From: Nocardioides daphniae
GTDB lineage: Bacteria; Actinomycetota; Actinomycetes; Propionibacteriales; Nocardioidaceae
DNA length: 64,000 bases
Reading direction: 5' to 3'
Assembly (NCBI RefSeq): GCF_004777465.1
Contig: NZ_CP038462.1
Location: forward strand, 3,286,001 to 3,350,000
Within the stretch, counting starts at the first letter, position 1. The number at the start of each line of letters is the position of its first letter. Positions 38,425 through 47,436 of this stretch are shown here, one piece after another. The position numbers and the translations under genes were made by a program. The notes under the pieces were generated by a model. The model was not told the origin of the DNA, searched no databases, and was given only the letters and a program-made list of their open reading frames with translations.

Positions 38425-39102
38425 GTGGACAACGACGTGCTTCGACAGGCACCGCTTTTCAGTGCACTGGACGACGAAGCCGCCACCGCGCTGAGCAACT
38501 CGATGGCCGAGACGAAGCTGCGCCGCGGCGACGTGCTCTTCCACGAGGGCGACTCGGGTGATCGGCTCTACGTCGTGCTCGACGGCAAGGTGAAGCTCGG
38601 ACGCTCCGCCGCCGACGGCCGCGAGAACCTGCTGGCGGTCATGGGCCCCGGCCAGATGTTCGGCGAGCTGTCGCTCTTCGACCCGGGCCCGCGCTCGGCC
38701 ACCGTCACCGCGGTCACCGACGCCTCCTTCGCCTCCCTCTCGCACGAGGACCTGCTGCGCTGGCTCGAGGGTCGCCCGACCGTGGCCCGCAGCCTGCTCA
38801 GCCAGCTCGCCTCGCGCCTGCGCAAGTCCAACGACGTCGTCGCCGATCTCGTCTTCTCGGACGTGCCCGGCCGTGTCGCCAAGGCACTGCTCGACCTCGC
38901 CGACCGCTTCGGCCGCTCCGCCGACGACGGCGTCCACGTGCACCACGACCTCACCCAGGAGGAGCTCGCCCAGCTGGTCGGCGCCTCCCGCGAGACGGTC
39001 AACAAGGCGCTGGCCGACTTCGCCTCGCGCGGCTGGATCCGCCTGGAGCCCCGCTCCGTGGTGATCATGGACATCGAGCGTCTGGGCAAGCGCGCGCGCT
39101 GA
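38425..39102 (+). CDS. crp: Crp/Fnr-family regulator (actinobacterial Crp/GlxR type)
   Basis: The 225-residue regulator starts at the GTG after GGAGG. The cyclic-nucleotide domain has 'GDSGDRLYVVLDGKVKLGRS' and 'GQMFGELSLFDPGPRSATVT' (the cAMP phosphate-binding cassette FGELSLF...RSAT). The C-terminal winged helix has 'LTQEELAQLVGASRETVNKA'. It binds TGTGA-N6-TCACA-like sites, and candidate sites in this window precede acs and the actP operon. A weak TGTGA-N6-CCACT at 38355-38370 in its own promoter could allow autoregulation. Confidence 0.93.
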   Translation: MDNDVLRQAPLFSALDDEAATALSNSMAETKLRRGDVLFHEGDSGDRLYVVLDGKVKLGRSAADGRENLLAVMGPGQMFGELSLFDPGPRSATVTAVTDASFASLSHEDLLRWLEGRPTVARSLLSQLASRLRKSNDVVADLVFSDVPGRVAKALLDLADRFGRSADDGVHVHHDLTQEELAQLVGASRETVNKALADFASRGWIRLEPRSVVIMDIERLGKRAR

Positions 39103-39116
39103 CCCGTCGACGTACG

Positions 39117-39144
39117 GAAGGGCGAGGGTGATCCCTCGCCCTTC
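39117..39144 (+). terminator. crp terminator
   Basis: A perfect 12-bp stem GAAGGGCGAGGG / CCCTCGCCCTTC with a TGAT loop, followed by a T-rich stretch, 15 nt after the crp stop. Confidence 0.85.
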
Positions 39145-39253
39145 TGCCATTTTCTCGGCGGGCGCAGGCGAGATGCAGAAAAAGTCGGAACCCACTGCCA
39201 ACCTTCTCGTCGGGGGCGGTCGTCTCCCCCTGTGACCGAGGAGGAGGTGAGAG

Positions 39254-39751
39254 GTGCTCACAGCAGACGAAGCGGGCTTCAACGAGTTCGTGGCGGCCCG
39301 TGGGCCGGCGTTCCAGCGCACCGCCTTCCTCCTCACCAGCGACCACCACACCGCGCAGGACCTCGTCCAGCAGGCGTTGCTGGAGGCGGCCCGGCGCTGG
39401 GAGAAGATCCACACCTCCCCCGAGGCGTACGTCCGGCGCACGATCTACACGGCCAACGTCTCGCGCTGGCGACGGCTCAGGTTCAGCGAGCACGAGCTCA
39501 CTGGCGACCGGGTCGCCGACCCCGGGCACGATGCCGACGCACGCCTGACGCTCATGGCGGCGCTCGAGCGCCTCACCACCAAGCAGCGGGCCGTGATCGT
39601 GCTGCGCTACTACGAGGACCTCACCGAGACCCAGGCCGCCGAGGCGCTCGGTGTCTCCGTCGGCACCGTGAAGTCGACCCACAGCCAGGCGTTGCGCCGC
39701 CTCCGCGACCACGCTCCCCACCTCGCCGAACTCCTCGGGAGGACGCCATGA
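39254..39751 (+). CDS. SigE-family ECF sigma factor
   Basis: The 165-residue factor has region 2 ('DLVQQALLEAARRWEKIHTS', 'AYVRRTIYTANVSRWRR') and region 4 ('LTTKQRAVIVLRYYEDLTET' then 'GVSVGTVKSTHSQALRRLR'). Start GTG with GGAGG upstream. It belongs to the actinobacterial SigE-like (SIG41-type) group. Its stop overlaps the next gene (ATGA), whose product has an anti-sigma-like topology, so the two probably act as a pair. Confidence 0.9.
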   Translation: MLTADEAGFNEFVAARGPAFQRTAFLLTSDHHTAQDLVQQALLEAARRWEKIHTSPEAYVRRTIYTANVSRWRRLRFSEHELTGDRVADPGHDADARLTLMAALERLTTKQRAVIVLRYYEDLTETQAAEALGVSVGTVKSTHSQALRRLRDHAPHLAELLGRTP

Positions 39752-42552
39752 ACGCGCACGAGACCCTCGAGCAGGAGCTGCGCCGCGGCCTCCACGAGGT
39801 GGCCGACGACTTCGTCCCCACTCCCCTTCCCGGCGACCTGTGGAGCCGCGGCCGCGCGCCGCGCCCCACGTCACGCATGAGTCTGGCGGTGGCGGCTGCC
39901 GTGGCCCTCCTGGTGCTCCTCGGTTCGGTCGCGCTGGTCAGGCCTGACGTGCTCGTACGTCCCGCTGACGCCCCGCGGGGAGGAGCGCTGCCCCAGGAGG
40001 TGTGGGTGCCGCAGGTGCGCGAGCTGGACGACCCACCGCGTCCGGTGGACGACGTCGGTCCTGCGTCGGTCGCGTTGCCGCTGGACGACGGAGCCGTGCT
40101 CCTGGTCTCCGCGAAGGACGCGCGCCACCACGTGCGTACGCTGCCCGACCTCGACGTGCCCGGCATGGCGTTGCCGCAGGTGGCACTGTCGCCTGACGGA
40201 CGCCACCTGGCCCATGCCTCCTTCGTGCCGGGCGCCGTCCGCGACGAGGACATGGCGGGGGTGGCGATCGTCGACCTGTCGACCGGTGACCAGACGACGA
40301 CCGTCCTGGAGGCCCCGGACGGCGCACCGTTGCGTGTCACCCGGCTGCAGTGGTCACCCGACGGGAGCCGGGTCGGGTGGGCCGCCCTTGCGTACGACCC
40401 CGAGGGCGGGAACGACGAACGGGTCTGGGCCGGCGTGGCCAGCCTTGACGACGAGCTCGGCGGTCCGTGGCGACTGCCGTCACGTTCCAGCCTCGGGGTG
40501 CTGGCCGCACGTCCCGACGGCGGACTCGTGGTGGGTGACTGGCGCAGGCTGTGGCAGCTCGACGCGGACACTCGCCCCGGGCCGCTGCGCGAGGACGAGG
40601 GGCAGCCGTACGACGCCGCCGAGACGTCGGGCGAGGAATCGCCCACGCCCCTGTCCACCGACCTCACGACGGTCGCGCTCTCGGGCGTGCAGGACGACGA
40701 CGGGAGGGCGCAGACCTTCGACCTGGACCTGGACGACCCGGATCTGGGCCTCACCGGCCGTCCCTGGGACGTCTCCGGAGACTTCGCCACCACACCGTTG
40801 GGATGGACCCCTGACGGCGCCCTCCTCGCCACGACGTTGGACGAGCCGGTGATCCAGCGCTCGACCGACCGGGGCGCACCCAGCGACCTCATCCGGATCC
40901 ATGGCGCCACCGGGGCGGACTTCAGCGTCGCCAGTGCGCTGGGCGACGCCGATCCGATCGCAGGACCACGGCCCGACTGGGCGCCTCGCTCCAACTGGCT
41001 CTGGTTCGTGCTCGGGTCGGCCGTCGTCGTGGTGGCACTCTGGCTCTTCGAGCGTCGTCGCCGTCGGACGGCGGCCGACGCGGCCGCGGCGACGAGACCG
41101 CGCAGCAAGGCGTCGGGGTGGGCTCTTGCCGCCCTGATCTCGTTGGGGATCGCCTCCCTCCCGTTCATCGGCGCGATCCGTTCCTGGTCCACCACCACGT
41201 TCGTGGTCGGCGGCGTGGTCGTGGCGCTGCTCCTCACCTGGATCCGCCTGCCCGGCAGCACCCTTGCCGGTTCGCGTCGCGCAGGGCTACGCCTGCTGGT
41301 CGTCGCAGGAGCGTTGGCCTGGGCCACCCAGCCGCTGTGGTCCTCCCTCGGGGCGCCCACCAGCGACGAGCCCGCGCTCCCGGCGCACGCCGAGTGGCGC
41401 TGGATGCGGGCAGGGATGGACGACGGCCCGGCGATCGCCCCGGTCACGGACGCCGCACCGGGTGTCACCTCGATGGTCTTCTCCGGGGACGAGGGCGTGG
41501 CGATCCTGGTCGACGCCCACGACGGACGGCACCGCCCGGTGCTCCTTCCCGGCTTCCCCCAGTACTACTTCGAGCGGTACGCCGGCATCCGGGCCCAGCT
41601 GAGCCCTGACGGGACACAGCTGGCCTGGCCCTACATCGACGCCGGCGACGGGATGGGTGGCTACTACGATTCCGACACGGCCGGCATCGCCGTGGCCGAC
41701 CTGGTCGAGGGCACGATGCGCCGGCTCCCGCTGGTGGGTCGCAACGACCGTCCCGTCCGGGTGCTCCACCTGGCGTGGTCGCCGGACGGCAGCCGCTTGG
41801 CGTGGTTCGGTGACGAGGCGGCCGAGTGGGGCCCCGAGGGCATGGCCTTCCGGGGCAAGGTGCGCGTCGCCGGCAGCACCCCGCTCGACGAGCTCGACGG
41901 AGCCTTCCGGGTCCTCGACTCCGCAGAGGGGTGGTACGTCGGGCTCGCCGCCGCCGACGACGGAGCGGCCTACATCGTCTCGGGCCGCAGTCTCCTCACC
42001 CTGCCGGCCGACCCCGAGACCACCGTCTCCTCCCGTCGTGTCACCGGGATCGCCCTGAACTGGACCAGTGCCTCGCTCTCCCCCGACGGCACCAGCCTGG
42101 CGGTGGGGATGAACGGCGGGGTCGAGTACACCTACGGCTCCGGGCTGCGCCGTCTCGACCTCACCGATCCCACCAGCCAGCTGGAGCTGGACCCTTGGAA
42201 CGCACCGCGTGACCTCGACCGGGTCGAGGTCCAGGGCCACACGCCGCGTGGCGACGTGATGATCATGCATGCGCGACCGATGGGGTCCGGGAGGATGACG
42301 CCCGCTGTCCTGGCCGTCGGCGCCCGGGGCGCAGCCGAGCTCACCGAGTTGCGGGGCGTGGACGACGCGACCGGCGTCTCCGCAGCGAGCGCCCTCGCCG
42401 CGTCACCGCCCTTCGACTTCGCGGGCCCGCGGTGGCCGCTCACGACGGTCCGCCAGGTGCTGATCGGAGTGCTGGTCACAGGGCTGGTGGTACAGCTCGT
42501 CGCGTTCGCCCCGTGGCGCTGGTGGAGGCGTCGAAACACGCGAATCACCTGA
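39748..42552 (+). CDS. 934-residue membrane protein with two extracytoplasmic beta-propellers, putative anti-sigma partner
   Basis: Intact. Residues 1-43 form a cytoplasmic N-terminus ('ETLEQELRRGLHEVADDFVP'). TM1 is about 45-64. The first TolB/WD40-like propeller is about 75-410 ('ALSPDGRHLAHASFV', 'LQWSPDGSRVGWAAL', 'LGWTPDGALLATTLD'). Four TM helices (416-530) follow. The second propeller is about 540-885 ('AQLSPDGTQLAWPYI', 'LAWSPDGSRLAWFGD', 'ASLSPDGTSLAVGMN'), then a final TM (about 900-922) and basic tail. Repeated SPDG blades mark the propellers. The two halves look like an internal duplication. Coupled to the sigma factor; anti-sigma action is inferred. Confidence 0.75.
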   Translation: MNAHETLEQELRRGLHEVADDFVPTPLPGDLWSRGRAPRPTSRMSLAVAAAVALLVLLGSVALVRPDVLVRPADAPRGGALPQEVWVPQVRELDDPPRPVDDVGPASVALPLDDGAVLLVSAKDARHHVRTLPDLDVPGMALPQVALSPDGRHLAHASFVPGAVRDEDMAGVAIVDLSTGDQTTTVLEAPDGAPLRVTRLQWSPDGSRVGWAALAYDPEGGNDERVWAGVASLDDELGGPWRLPSRSSLGVLAARPDGGLVVGDWRRLWQLDADTRPGPLREDEGQPYDAAETSGEESPTPLSTDLTTVALSGVQDDDGRAQTFDLDLDDPDLGLTGRPWDVSGDFATTPLGWTPDGALLATTLDEPVIQRSTDRGAPSDLIRIHGATGADFSVASALGDADPIAGPRPDWAPRSNWLWFVLGSAVVVVALWLFERRRRRTAADAAAATRPRSKASGWALAALISLGIASLPFIGAIRSWSTTTFVVGGVVVALLLTWIRLPGSTLAGSRRAGLRLLVVAGALAWATQPLWSSLGAPTSDEPALPAHAEWRWMRAGMDDGPAIAPVTDAAPGVTSMVFSGDEGVAILVDAHDGRHRPVLLPGFPQYYFERYAGIRAQLSPDGTQLAWPYIDAGDGMGGYYDSDTAGIAVADLVEGTMRRLPLVGRNDRPVRVLHLAWSPDGSRLAWFGDEAAEWGPEGMAFRGKVRVAGSTPLDELDGAFRVLDSAEGWYVGLAAADDGAAYIVSGRSLLTLPADPETTVSSRRVTGIALNWTSASLSPDGTSLAVGMNGGVEYTYGSGLRRLDLTDPTSQLELDPWNAPRDLDRVEVQGHTPRGDVMIMHARPMGSGRMTPAVLAVGARGAAELTELRGVDDATGVSAASALAASPPFDFAGPRWPLTTVRQVLIGVLVTGLVVQLVAFAPWRWWRRRNTRIT

Positions 42553-42583
42553 CCCGGCGCGACCCGCCTGCCACGATCCCGGT

Positions 42584-43500
42584 ATGAAGATCTTCGGGGC
42601 AGCACGTGGCCTGGTCGCGCGGGCGAAGGAGACCGTCGCCGAGTACGACGCCTCCAACCCCCACACCGCCGGACAGGTGCGCCAGGTCGTGGGCGGGCTG
42701 CTCATCACCGACGGCCTGGTGGGCCTCGAGAACCCGTTCGACGGGGCGAGGACCCGCCCCGGGATCCTGGCTCACCTCGCCCAGCTGGCCTTCGGCCTCA
42801 TCTTTGTGGCGGTCGGAGTCACGCTCTTCGTCACCACCTCACCCCAGGGCGACACGGTCACCCAGGGCACTGTCACCCGGGTCAACAGCCACCAGGGCGA
42901 CGACGGGACCACCTGCTCCCTGGAGGCCGAGTTCTGGGTGGATGAGCGCCCCTACAAGGCGTCGACTCCGCACAGCTCGAGCGGCCTGTGCTCAGAGAAC
43001 GTGGGCCGCACCATCGACGTCCGCTACGAGGCCAGCAACCCGGCGAACGCCGACATCGACGACGCCACCTTCGCGTGGTTGACGCTGATCTTCGCCGCGG
43101 CCGGCGCCGTGGTGGCGCTTCCTTCGCTGATCGGTTTCGCCTACTCGTGCGCCGCCATCCTCTTCGGCTGGCGGTTGGTGCGGACCGGCCGCGCGATGGC
43201 GGCCGCCAACCCGCCCACCACGACGGACACCGGCATCGTCGCCGCAGTGAAGGACAAGTTCACCGAGACCGTGCTCGCCTTGCGGGGACGTACGACCAAG
43301 GCCGTGGCCGGGGGCTCGGCGAGCACCTCCGGCCTCTCTCCCGTCGAGCCGCCGACCCTGGGCCCGGACGGCCGTCCGGTCGCCCCGGCCCACATCCCGG
43401 CCGGCTGGTACCGCACCGCCGACGGGGCCTCGGAGCGCTGGCACGACGGGGTGCAGTGGACCGTGCACGTACGCCCGTACGCCCCGCGCCCCCACCCTGA
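42584..43500 (+). CDS. membrane protein with DUF2510-like C-terminus, probable frameshift at the 3' end
   Basis: About 305 residues. Two membrane regions ('AFGLIFVAVGVTLFVTTS' and 'AWLTLIFAAAGAVVALPSLI') flank an extracytoplasmic domain with two Cys ('DDGTTCSLEAEF', 'SSSGLCSENVGRT'), as in DUF3592-type proteins. The C-terminus 'HIPAGWYRTADGASERWHDG' is a DUF2510 motif. As read, the frame runs on to 43942 antisense to the CoA-transferase. One missing C in the run 43489-43493 would end it at the TGA 43498-43500 (306 codons). It follows the sigma/propeller pair by 31 bp and may belong to it. Confidence 0.65.
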
Positions 43501-43533
43501 CCGCGCCCACCCCGAGGGGCGGGCGCGCCGACC

Positions 43534-45042
43534 TCACATCTGGCCGGAGTCGAGGAATCGCTGGTGCCAGCTCAGCGACTCGTCGAGCAGGTGCGGCGTG
43601 TGCCGGGCGGTGGGTCGGGCAGCCTCGGCGCGGGCGACGTACTCGGTGAGGGCGTCGCGGAACTTCGGGTGCGCGGCGTGCTCGATGACCCGCTCGGCGC
43701 GACGGCGCGGCGAGAGGCCTCGCAGGTCGGCGAGCCCCTGCTCGGTGACGACCACGTGCACGTCGTGCTCGGTGTGGTCGACGTGGCTGACCATCGGCAC
43801 GATCGACGAGATCGCGCCGCCCTTCGCGGTGGAGGGCGAGACGAAGAAGTTGAGGAAGGCGTTGCGGGCGAAGTCGCCGGACCCACCGATGCCGTTCATG
43901 ACGCTCGAGCCCATGACGTGGGTCGAGTTCACGTTGCCGTAGATGTCGGCCTCGATCATGCCGTTCATCGCGATCACGCCGAGGCGGCGCACCAGCTCGG
44001 GGTGGTTGGAGATCTCCTCGCTGCGCAGCAGGATCTTGCCCTTGTAGGCGTTGATGTTGTCCATGAAGCGGCGTACGCCCGCGTCGGAGAGCCCGAACGA
44101 GGTGGCCGAGGCGAAGCGCAGCGTGCCCGAGTCGAGCAGGTCGAGCATGCCGTCCTGGATCACCTCGGTGAAAGCGGTCAGTCCGGTGAACTCACTGGCG
44201 TCCAGCCCCGCGAGCACCGCGTTGGCCACGTTGCCGACACCGGACTGGATCGGCAGCAGCTCCGCAGGCATCCGGCCGGCCTTGACCTCGTGGCGCAGGA
44301 AGTCGACCAGGTGCTCGGCGATCGCCCGCGACACCTCGTCGACCGGGCTGAAGGCGCTGTTGCGGTCGGGCGCGTTGGTCTCGACCACGGCGACCACCTT
44401 GGCGGGGTCGACCTTGAGGTAGGGCTCACCGATGCGCTGGTCGGGCTCGGTCAGCGGGATCGGCAGGCGGTTCGGCGGCAGCGCCGTGCGGTGGTAGATG
44501 TCGTGGAAGCCCTCGAACTCGCGCGGCTGCCAGTGGTTGACCTCGAGGATCACCTTGTCGGCCTGGTCGAGCCAGGTCTTGTTGTTGCCCACCGACGAGC
44601 TCGGCACGAGGAGGCCGTCGGGCAGCACCGCGGTGACCTCGACGACGGCGATGTCGAGGTTGCCGTAGAAGCCGAACCACATGTGCTGGGCGGAGTGGCT
44701 CAGGTGCGCGTCGAGGTAGTCGACCGAGCCGGCGTTGATCTCGGCGCGCAGCACCGGGTCGGAGTTGTAGGGCAGCCGGCTCGAGATGCCGTCGACCGCC
44801 GCGAGCACGCCGTCGGCGTCGGGCGCGGTCGAGGCGCCGCTCCACAGCGCCACGCGGAACTCCTCGCCGCGGTCGCGGGCGGCCTGCATCCGTGCGGCCA
44901 GCGCGGCCGGCATGGCCTTGGGGTAGCCGGCGCCGGTGAAGCCGCTGATCCCGACGCTGTCGCCGGGGTAGATGTGCTTCACCGCTTCTTCGGCGGAGAC
45001 GACCTTGGTGGCCAGGGTGGGGCAGGTGATCCGTGCATTCAC
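43534..45042 (-). CDS. acetyl-CoA hydrolase/transferase family, succinyl-CoA:acetate CoA-transferase-like
   Basis: Intact 502-residue enzyme. Its length and segments 'YPGDSVGISGFTGAGYPKAM', 'SAFSPVDEVSRAIAEHLVDF', 'IQSGVGNVANAVLAGL', 'FTEVIQDGMLDLLDSG' and 'GIGGSGDFARNAFLNFFVSP' match class I succinyl-CoA:acetate CoA-transferases. The catalytic Glu is expected in the 'FTEVIQDG' segment. It interconverts acetate and acetyl-CoA at the expense of succinyl-CoA, an alternative to Acs. It lies 42 bp downstream of the MBL gene in the same direction. Confidence 0.88.
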   Translation of the reverse strand: MNARITCPTLATKVVSAEEAVKHIYPGDSVGISGFTGAGYPKAMPAALAARMQAARDRGEEFRVALWSGASTAPDADGVLAAVDGISSRLPYNSDPVLRAEINAGSVDYLDAHLSHSAQHMWFGFYGNLDIAVVEVTAVLPDGLLVPSSSVGNNKTWLDQADKVILEVNHWQPREFEGFHDIYHRTALPPNRLPIPLTEPDQRIGEPYLKVDPAKVVAVVETNAPDRNSAFSPVDEVSRAIAEHLVDFLRHEVKAGRMPAELLPIQSGVGNVANAVLAGLDASEFTGLTAFTEVIQDGMLDLLDSGTLRFASATSFGLSDAGVRRFMDNINAYKGKILLRSEEISNHPELVRRLGVIAMNGMIEADIYGNVNSTHVMGSSVMNGIGGSGDFARNAFLNFFVSPSTAKGGAISSIVPMVSHVDHTEHDVHVVVTEQGLADLRGLSPRRRAERVIEHAAHPKFRDALTEYVARAEAARPTARHTPHLLDESLSWHQRFLDSGQM

Positions 45043-45084
45043 CCGACGATCATCCCACCCGAGCGCCGATCCTTCGGCCTCCAG

Positions 45085-45930
45085 TCACGACTGGCGAGTA
45101 AGGTACGCGAGCTGCGCGCGCACCGAGAGCTCCGCGGCGCCCCACAGCACCGGGTCGACGTCGCGGTAGACGTGCTCGACGACCGTACGCGGCGTGACCG
45201 TCGCCCCGCTGCCGGGCGCGAGGTCGAGCTCGGTCACCGCCTGGGCCCACGTGTCGCGCTCGGCCAGGTCGAGGACGGCCTGCTCCACCTGCGCCAACCG
45301 GTCGCGCCGGTGGGCGATGTAGAAGTCCAAGGCGCCGAGGGCGTCGTCGATCACGGGGCCGTGCCCGGGCAGGATCCGCGTCGCCTCCTGGCGCTCGGCC
45401 AGCGCGTGCAGCCGGTCGAGGGAGTCGAGGTAGGCGCCGAGCTGGCCGTCGGGGTGGGCGACCACGGTCGTACCGCGCCCGAGCACCGTGTCGCCGGTCA
45501 GCACGGCGCCGTCACCGGGCAGCACGAAGGAGAGGGAGTCGGCGGTGTGGCCGGGCGTACCGACGACGTGCACCTCTAGGCCGTCGACCGCGACGACGTC
45601 ACCGTCGCCCAGGCCTTCGGAGCCGAGCTGGTGGGCCGGGTCGAGGGCGCGGACGCCGCAGCCCATCCGCTCGGCGAACTCCTTGGCGGCCTCGGAGTGG
45701 TCGAGGTGGTGGTGGGTGAGCAGGACGACGCCGACCTCACCGGCGAGCTCGGCGACCTCGTCGAGGTGGCTGAGGATCGACGGGCCGGGGTCGACGACGA
45801 CGCTGCGCCGGGCGCCGGGCTCGCGCAGCACCCAGGTGTTGGTGCCGTCGAGGGTCATCAGGTTGGGGTTGGGGGCGAGCACGCAGTGCGCCCGCTCCCC
45901 GAAGGCGCCGCCGCTCCAGGGCTGGGTCAC
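45085..45930 (-). CDS. metallo-beta-lactamase-fold hydrolase (LACTB2-like)
   Basis: The 281-residue protein starts at a GTG overlapping the Nudix stop (GTGA). The metal site 'LLTHHHLDHSEAAKEFAERM' is the HxHxDH motif; further ligands are in 'HVVGTPGHTADSLSF', 'AVLTGDTVLGRGT' and 'RILPGHGPVID'. A C-terminal winged-helix-like part ('TPRTVVEHVYRDVDPVLWGA') is characteristic of LACTB2-type enzymes, which include ribonucleases. The substrate here is unknown. Part of the conserved MBL-Nudix-RidA-DUF4177 row. Confidence 0.88.
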   Translation of the reverse strand: MTQPWSGGAFGERAHCVLAPNPNLMTLDGTNTWVLREPGARRSVVVDPGPSILSHLDEVAELAGEVGVVLLTHHHLDHSEAAKEFAERMGCGVRALDPAHQLGSEGLGDGDVVAVDGLEVHVVGTPGHTADSLSFVLPGDGAVLTGDTVLGRGTTVVAHPDGQLGAYLDSLDRLHALAERQEATRILPGHGPVIDDALGALDFYIAHRRDRLAQVEQAVLDLAERDTWAQAVTELDLAPGSGATVTPRTVVEHVYRDVDPVLWGAAELSVRAQLAYLTRQS

Positions 45931-46796
45931 TGCAGGCCGCCCCGGGTCGCAAGTGACTCCCAGTCCGGGTGCTGGGTGAGGCCGAACTCGCCCGCCTCGT
46001 CCTCGGCGACCTCGGGCATGAACATCTCGATCCGCCGGGTCGCGGCCTCGGCGAGGACCTCGGCGGGCGAGGCGTGCAGCGAGACGTCGAGGCAGTTCTG
46101 GAAGGTCGGCGGCATCATGATCACGGCGCCCTCGAGCGCCTGGTCGACGGCCGAGCGCGCGGTGCGCCACTCGACCGCGGAGGCCTCGGAGGAGATGTCG
46201 CGGGTGACCTGCCCCTCGGGGAGCAGCGCCACGAAGAACCAGGTGCGGTAGCGACGCGGCTCGAACTCGGGCGTCAGCCAGGCGCTGTACGCCCCGAGCA
46301 GGTCGCTGCGCAGCACCAGGCCGCGGCGCAGCAGGAAGTCATGGAAGCTGAGCTCGCGCGCCTCCAGGGCGACCCGGTCAGCCTCCCAGTCGTCGCCCGT
46401 GGTGTCGGCAACGACCGACTGCGCGTCCGGGCCGGCCAGCAGGACGCCGGACTCCTCGAAGGTCTCGCGCACCGCGGCGCAGACCAGCGAGCGGGCCAGC
46501 GACTCGTCGGCGCCGAGGATCTCGGCCCACTCCGCCGGGCTCGGGCCCGCCCAGGCGACGGCAGGGTCGTCGTCGGTCGGGTCGACGCCGCCGCCGGGGA
46601 AGACCCACATGCCACCTGCGAACGCCATCGACTGCTGGCGGCGCATCAGGTAGACCTCGGGGCCCTCGTCCGGGACGGACGCGGCGCGCAGCAGCAGCAC
46701 GGTGGCGGCGTTGCGCGGCTCGGCCGGGGTCGCCTCACCGGAGGTGAAGGCGCGGCTCTGCTCGACGAGGTGCGGGGGCAGCGCGAGGCGCAGCAC
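45927..46796 (-). CDS. Nudix hydrolase, NUDT19-like long form
   Basis: The 289-residue protein has 'VYLMRRQQSMAFAGGMWVFP' leading into a Nudix region with an insertion ('GGGVDPTDDDPAVAWAGPSP') before the helix 'AAVRETFEESGVLLAG'. The insertion between the GG and REtFEEsG parts is typical of the NUDT19/RP2-like group. The start GTG directly abuts the RidA stop. The substrate is probably a CoA derivative or another nucleoside diphosphate. Confidence 0.8.
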   Translation of the reverse strand: MLRLALPPHLVEQSRAFTSGEATPAEPRNAATVLLLRAASVPDEGPEVYLMRRQQSMAFAGGMWVFPGGGVDPTDDDPAVAWAGPSPAEWAEILGADESLARSLVCAAVRETFEESGVLLAGPDAQSVVADTTGDDWEADRVALEARELSFHDFLLRRGLVLRSDLLGAYSAWLTPEFEPRRYRTWFFVALLPEGQVTRDISSEASAVEWRTARSAVDQALEGAVIMMPPTFQNCLDVSLHASPAEVLAEAATRRIEMFMPEVAEDEAGEFGLTQHPDWESLATRGGLQ

Positions 46797-47252
46797 TCAG
46801 ACCTCGACCATGATCTCGACCTCGACGGGCACGTCGAGCGGCAGCACGGCGACACCCACGGCGGAGCGGGCGTGGACGCCGGCGTCGCCGAAGACCTGGC
46901 CGAGCAGCTCGGAGGCGCCGTTGGCGACCTGCGGCTGGCCGGTGAAGTCGGGCGTCGAGGAGACGAAGACGACCACCTTCACCACGCGCTTCACCAGCGC
47001 GAGGTCACCGATCTCGGCCTTCACCGCGGCGATGGCGTTGAGCGTGCACTGCTGCGCACACTCGACGGCCACCTCGGGGGTGACGGTGTCGCCCACCTTG
47101 CCGGTCGCGACCGGGACACCACCGCGGACCGGGATCTGGCCCGAGGTGAGCACGAGGTTGCCGGTGCGCACCGCCGGGACGTACGCCGCGACAGGCTTCG
47201 CGACCTCGGGGACCGCGAGACCGAGCTCGGCCAACCGCTCCTCGGGGTGCAT
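46797..47252 (-). CDS. ridA: RidA family protein
   Basis: The 151-residue protein has the Rid fold ('GNLVLTSGQIPVRGGVPVAT', 'VAVECAQQCTLNAIAAVKAE', 'HARSAVGVAVLPLDVPVEVE'). The Arg in 'HARSAV' is at the position of the catalytic Arg of RidA enamine/imine deaminases, and the family ending is VExxxV. It removes reactive 2-aminoacrylate-type intermediates. Its ATG overlaps the DUF4177 stop by one base (TGATG). Confidence 0.88.
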   Translation of the reverse strand: MHPEERLAELGLAVPEVAKPVAAYVPAVRTGNLVLTSGQIPVRGGVPVATGKVGDTVTPEVAVECAQQCTLNAIAAVKAEIGDLALVKRVVKVVVFVSSTPDFTGQPQVANGASELLGQVFGDAGVHARSAVGVAVLPLDVPVEVEIMVEV

Positions 47253-47407
47253 CAGTCGTCCTGCGGCCGCTTCAGGAAGGCGACGAGGCCACCCTGGGCA
47301 TTGGTGTGGATGGCGACGAGCTCCCAGCCGTCGGCACCGAAGTTGTTGAGCATGAGGGCTTCGTTGTGGAGCGGGATCGGCGCCACCTGGTACTGCCATT
47401 TCGTCAT
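47252..47407 (-). CDS. DUF4177 small protein
   Basis: The 51-residue protein starts 'MTKWQYQVAPIPLHNEALML' and contains 'LNNFGADGWELVAIHTNAQG', the central DUF4177 motif (LNxxGxxGWELV). It is translationally coupled to RidA (TGATG) and has a leaderless-type promoter. The gene is too short for many gene finders, but the family is widespread at this place in actinobacterial genomes. Molecular function is unknown. Confidence 0.85.
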   Translation of the reverse strand: MTKWQYQVAPIPLHNEALMLNNFGADGWELVAIHTNAQGGLVAFLKRPQDD

Positions 47408-47414
47408 GGGGGTG

Positions 47415-47420
47415 ACCATA
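47415..47420 (-). promoter_or_regulatory. leaderless-type -10 element (TATGGT) of the DUF4177-RidA operon
   Basis: On the minus strand TATGGT ends 7 nt before the ATG at 47407. No ribosome-binding site. It would drive DUF4177-ridA-nudix-MBL and perhaps the CoA-transferase. Confidence 0.5.
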
Positions 47421-47436
47421 TCCCGCCGCGCCGACA

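Noticed and set aside
43501..43942. Long C-terminal extension of the DUF2510-type protein
   Set aside because: It is the antisense of the intact CoA-transferase gene. The DUF2510 motif should lie at the C-terminus, and a stop is one base away in a C-run.
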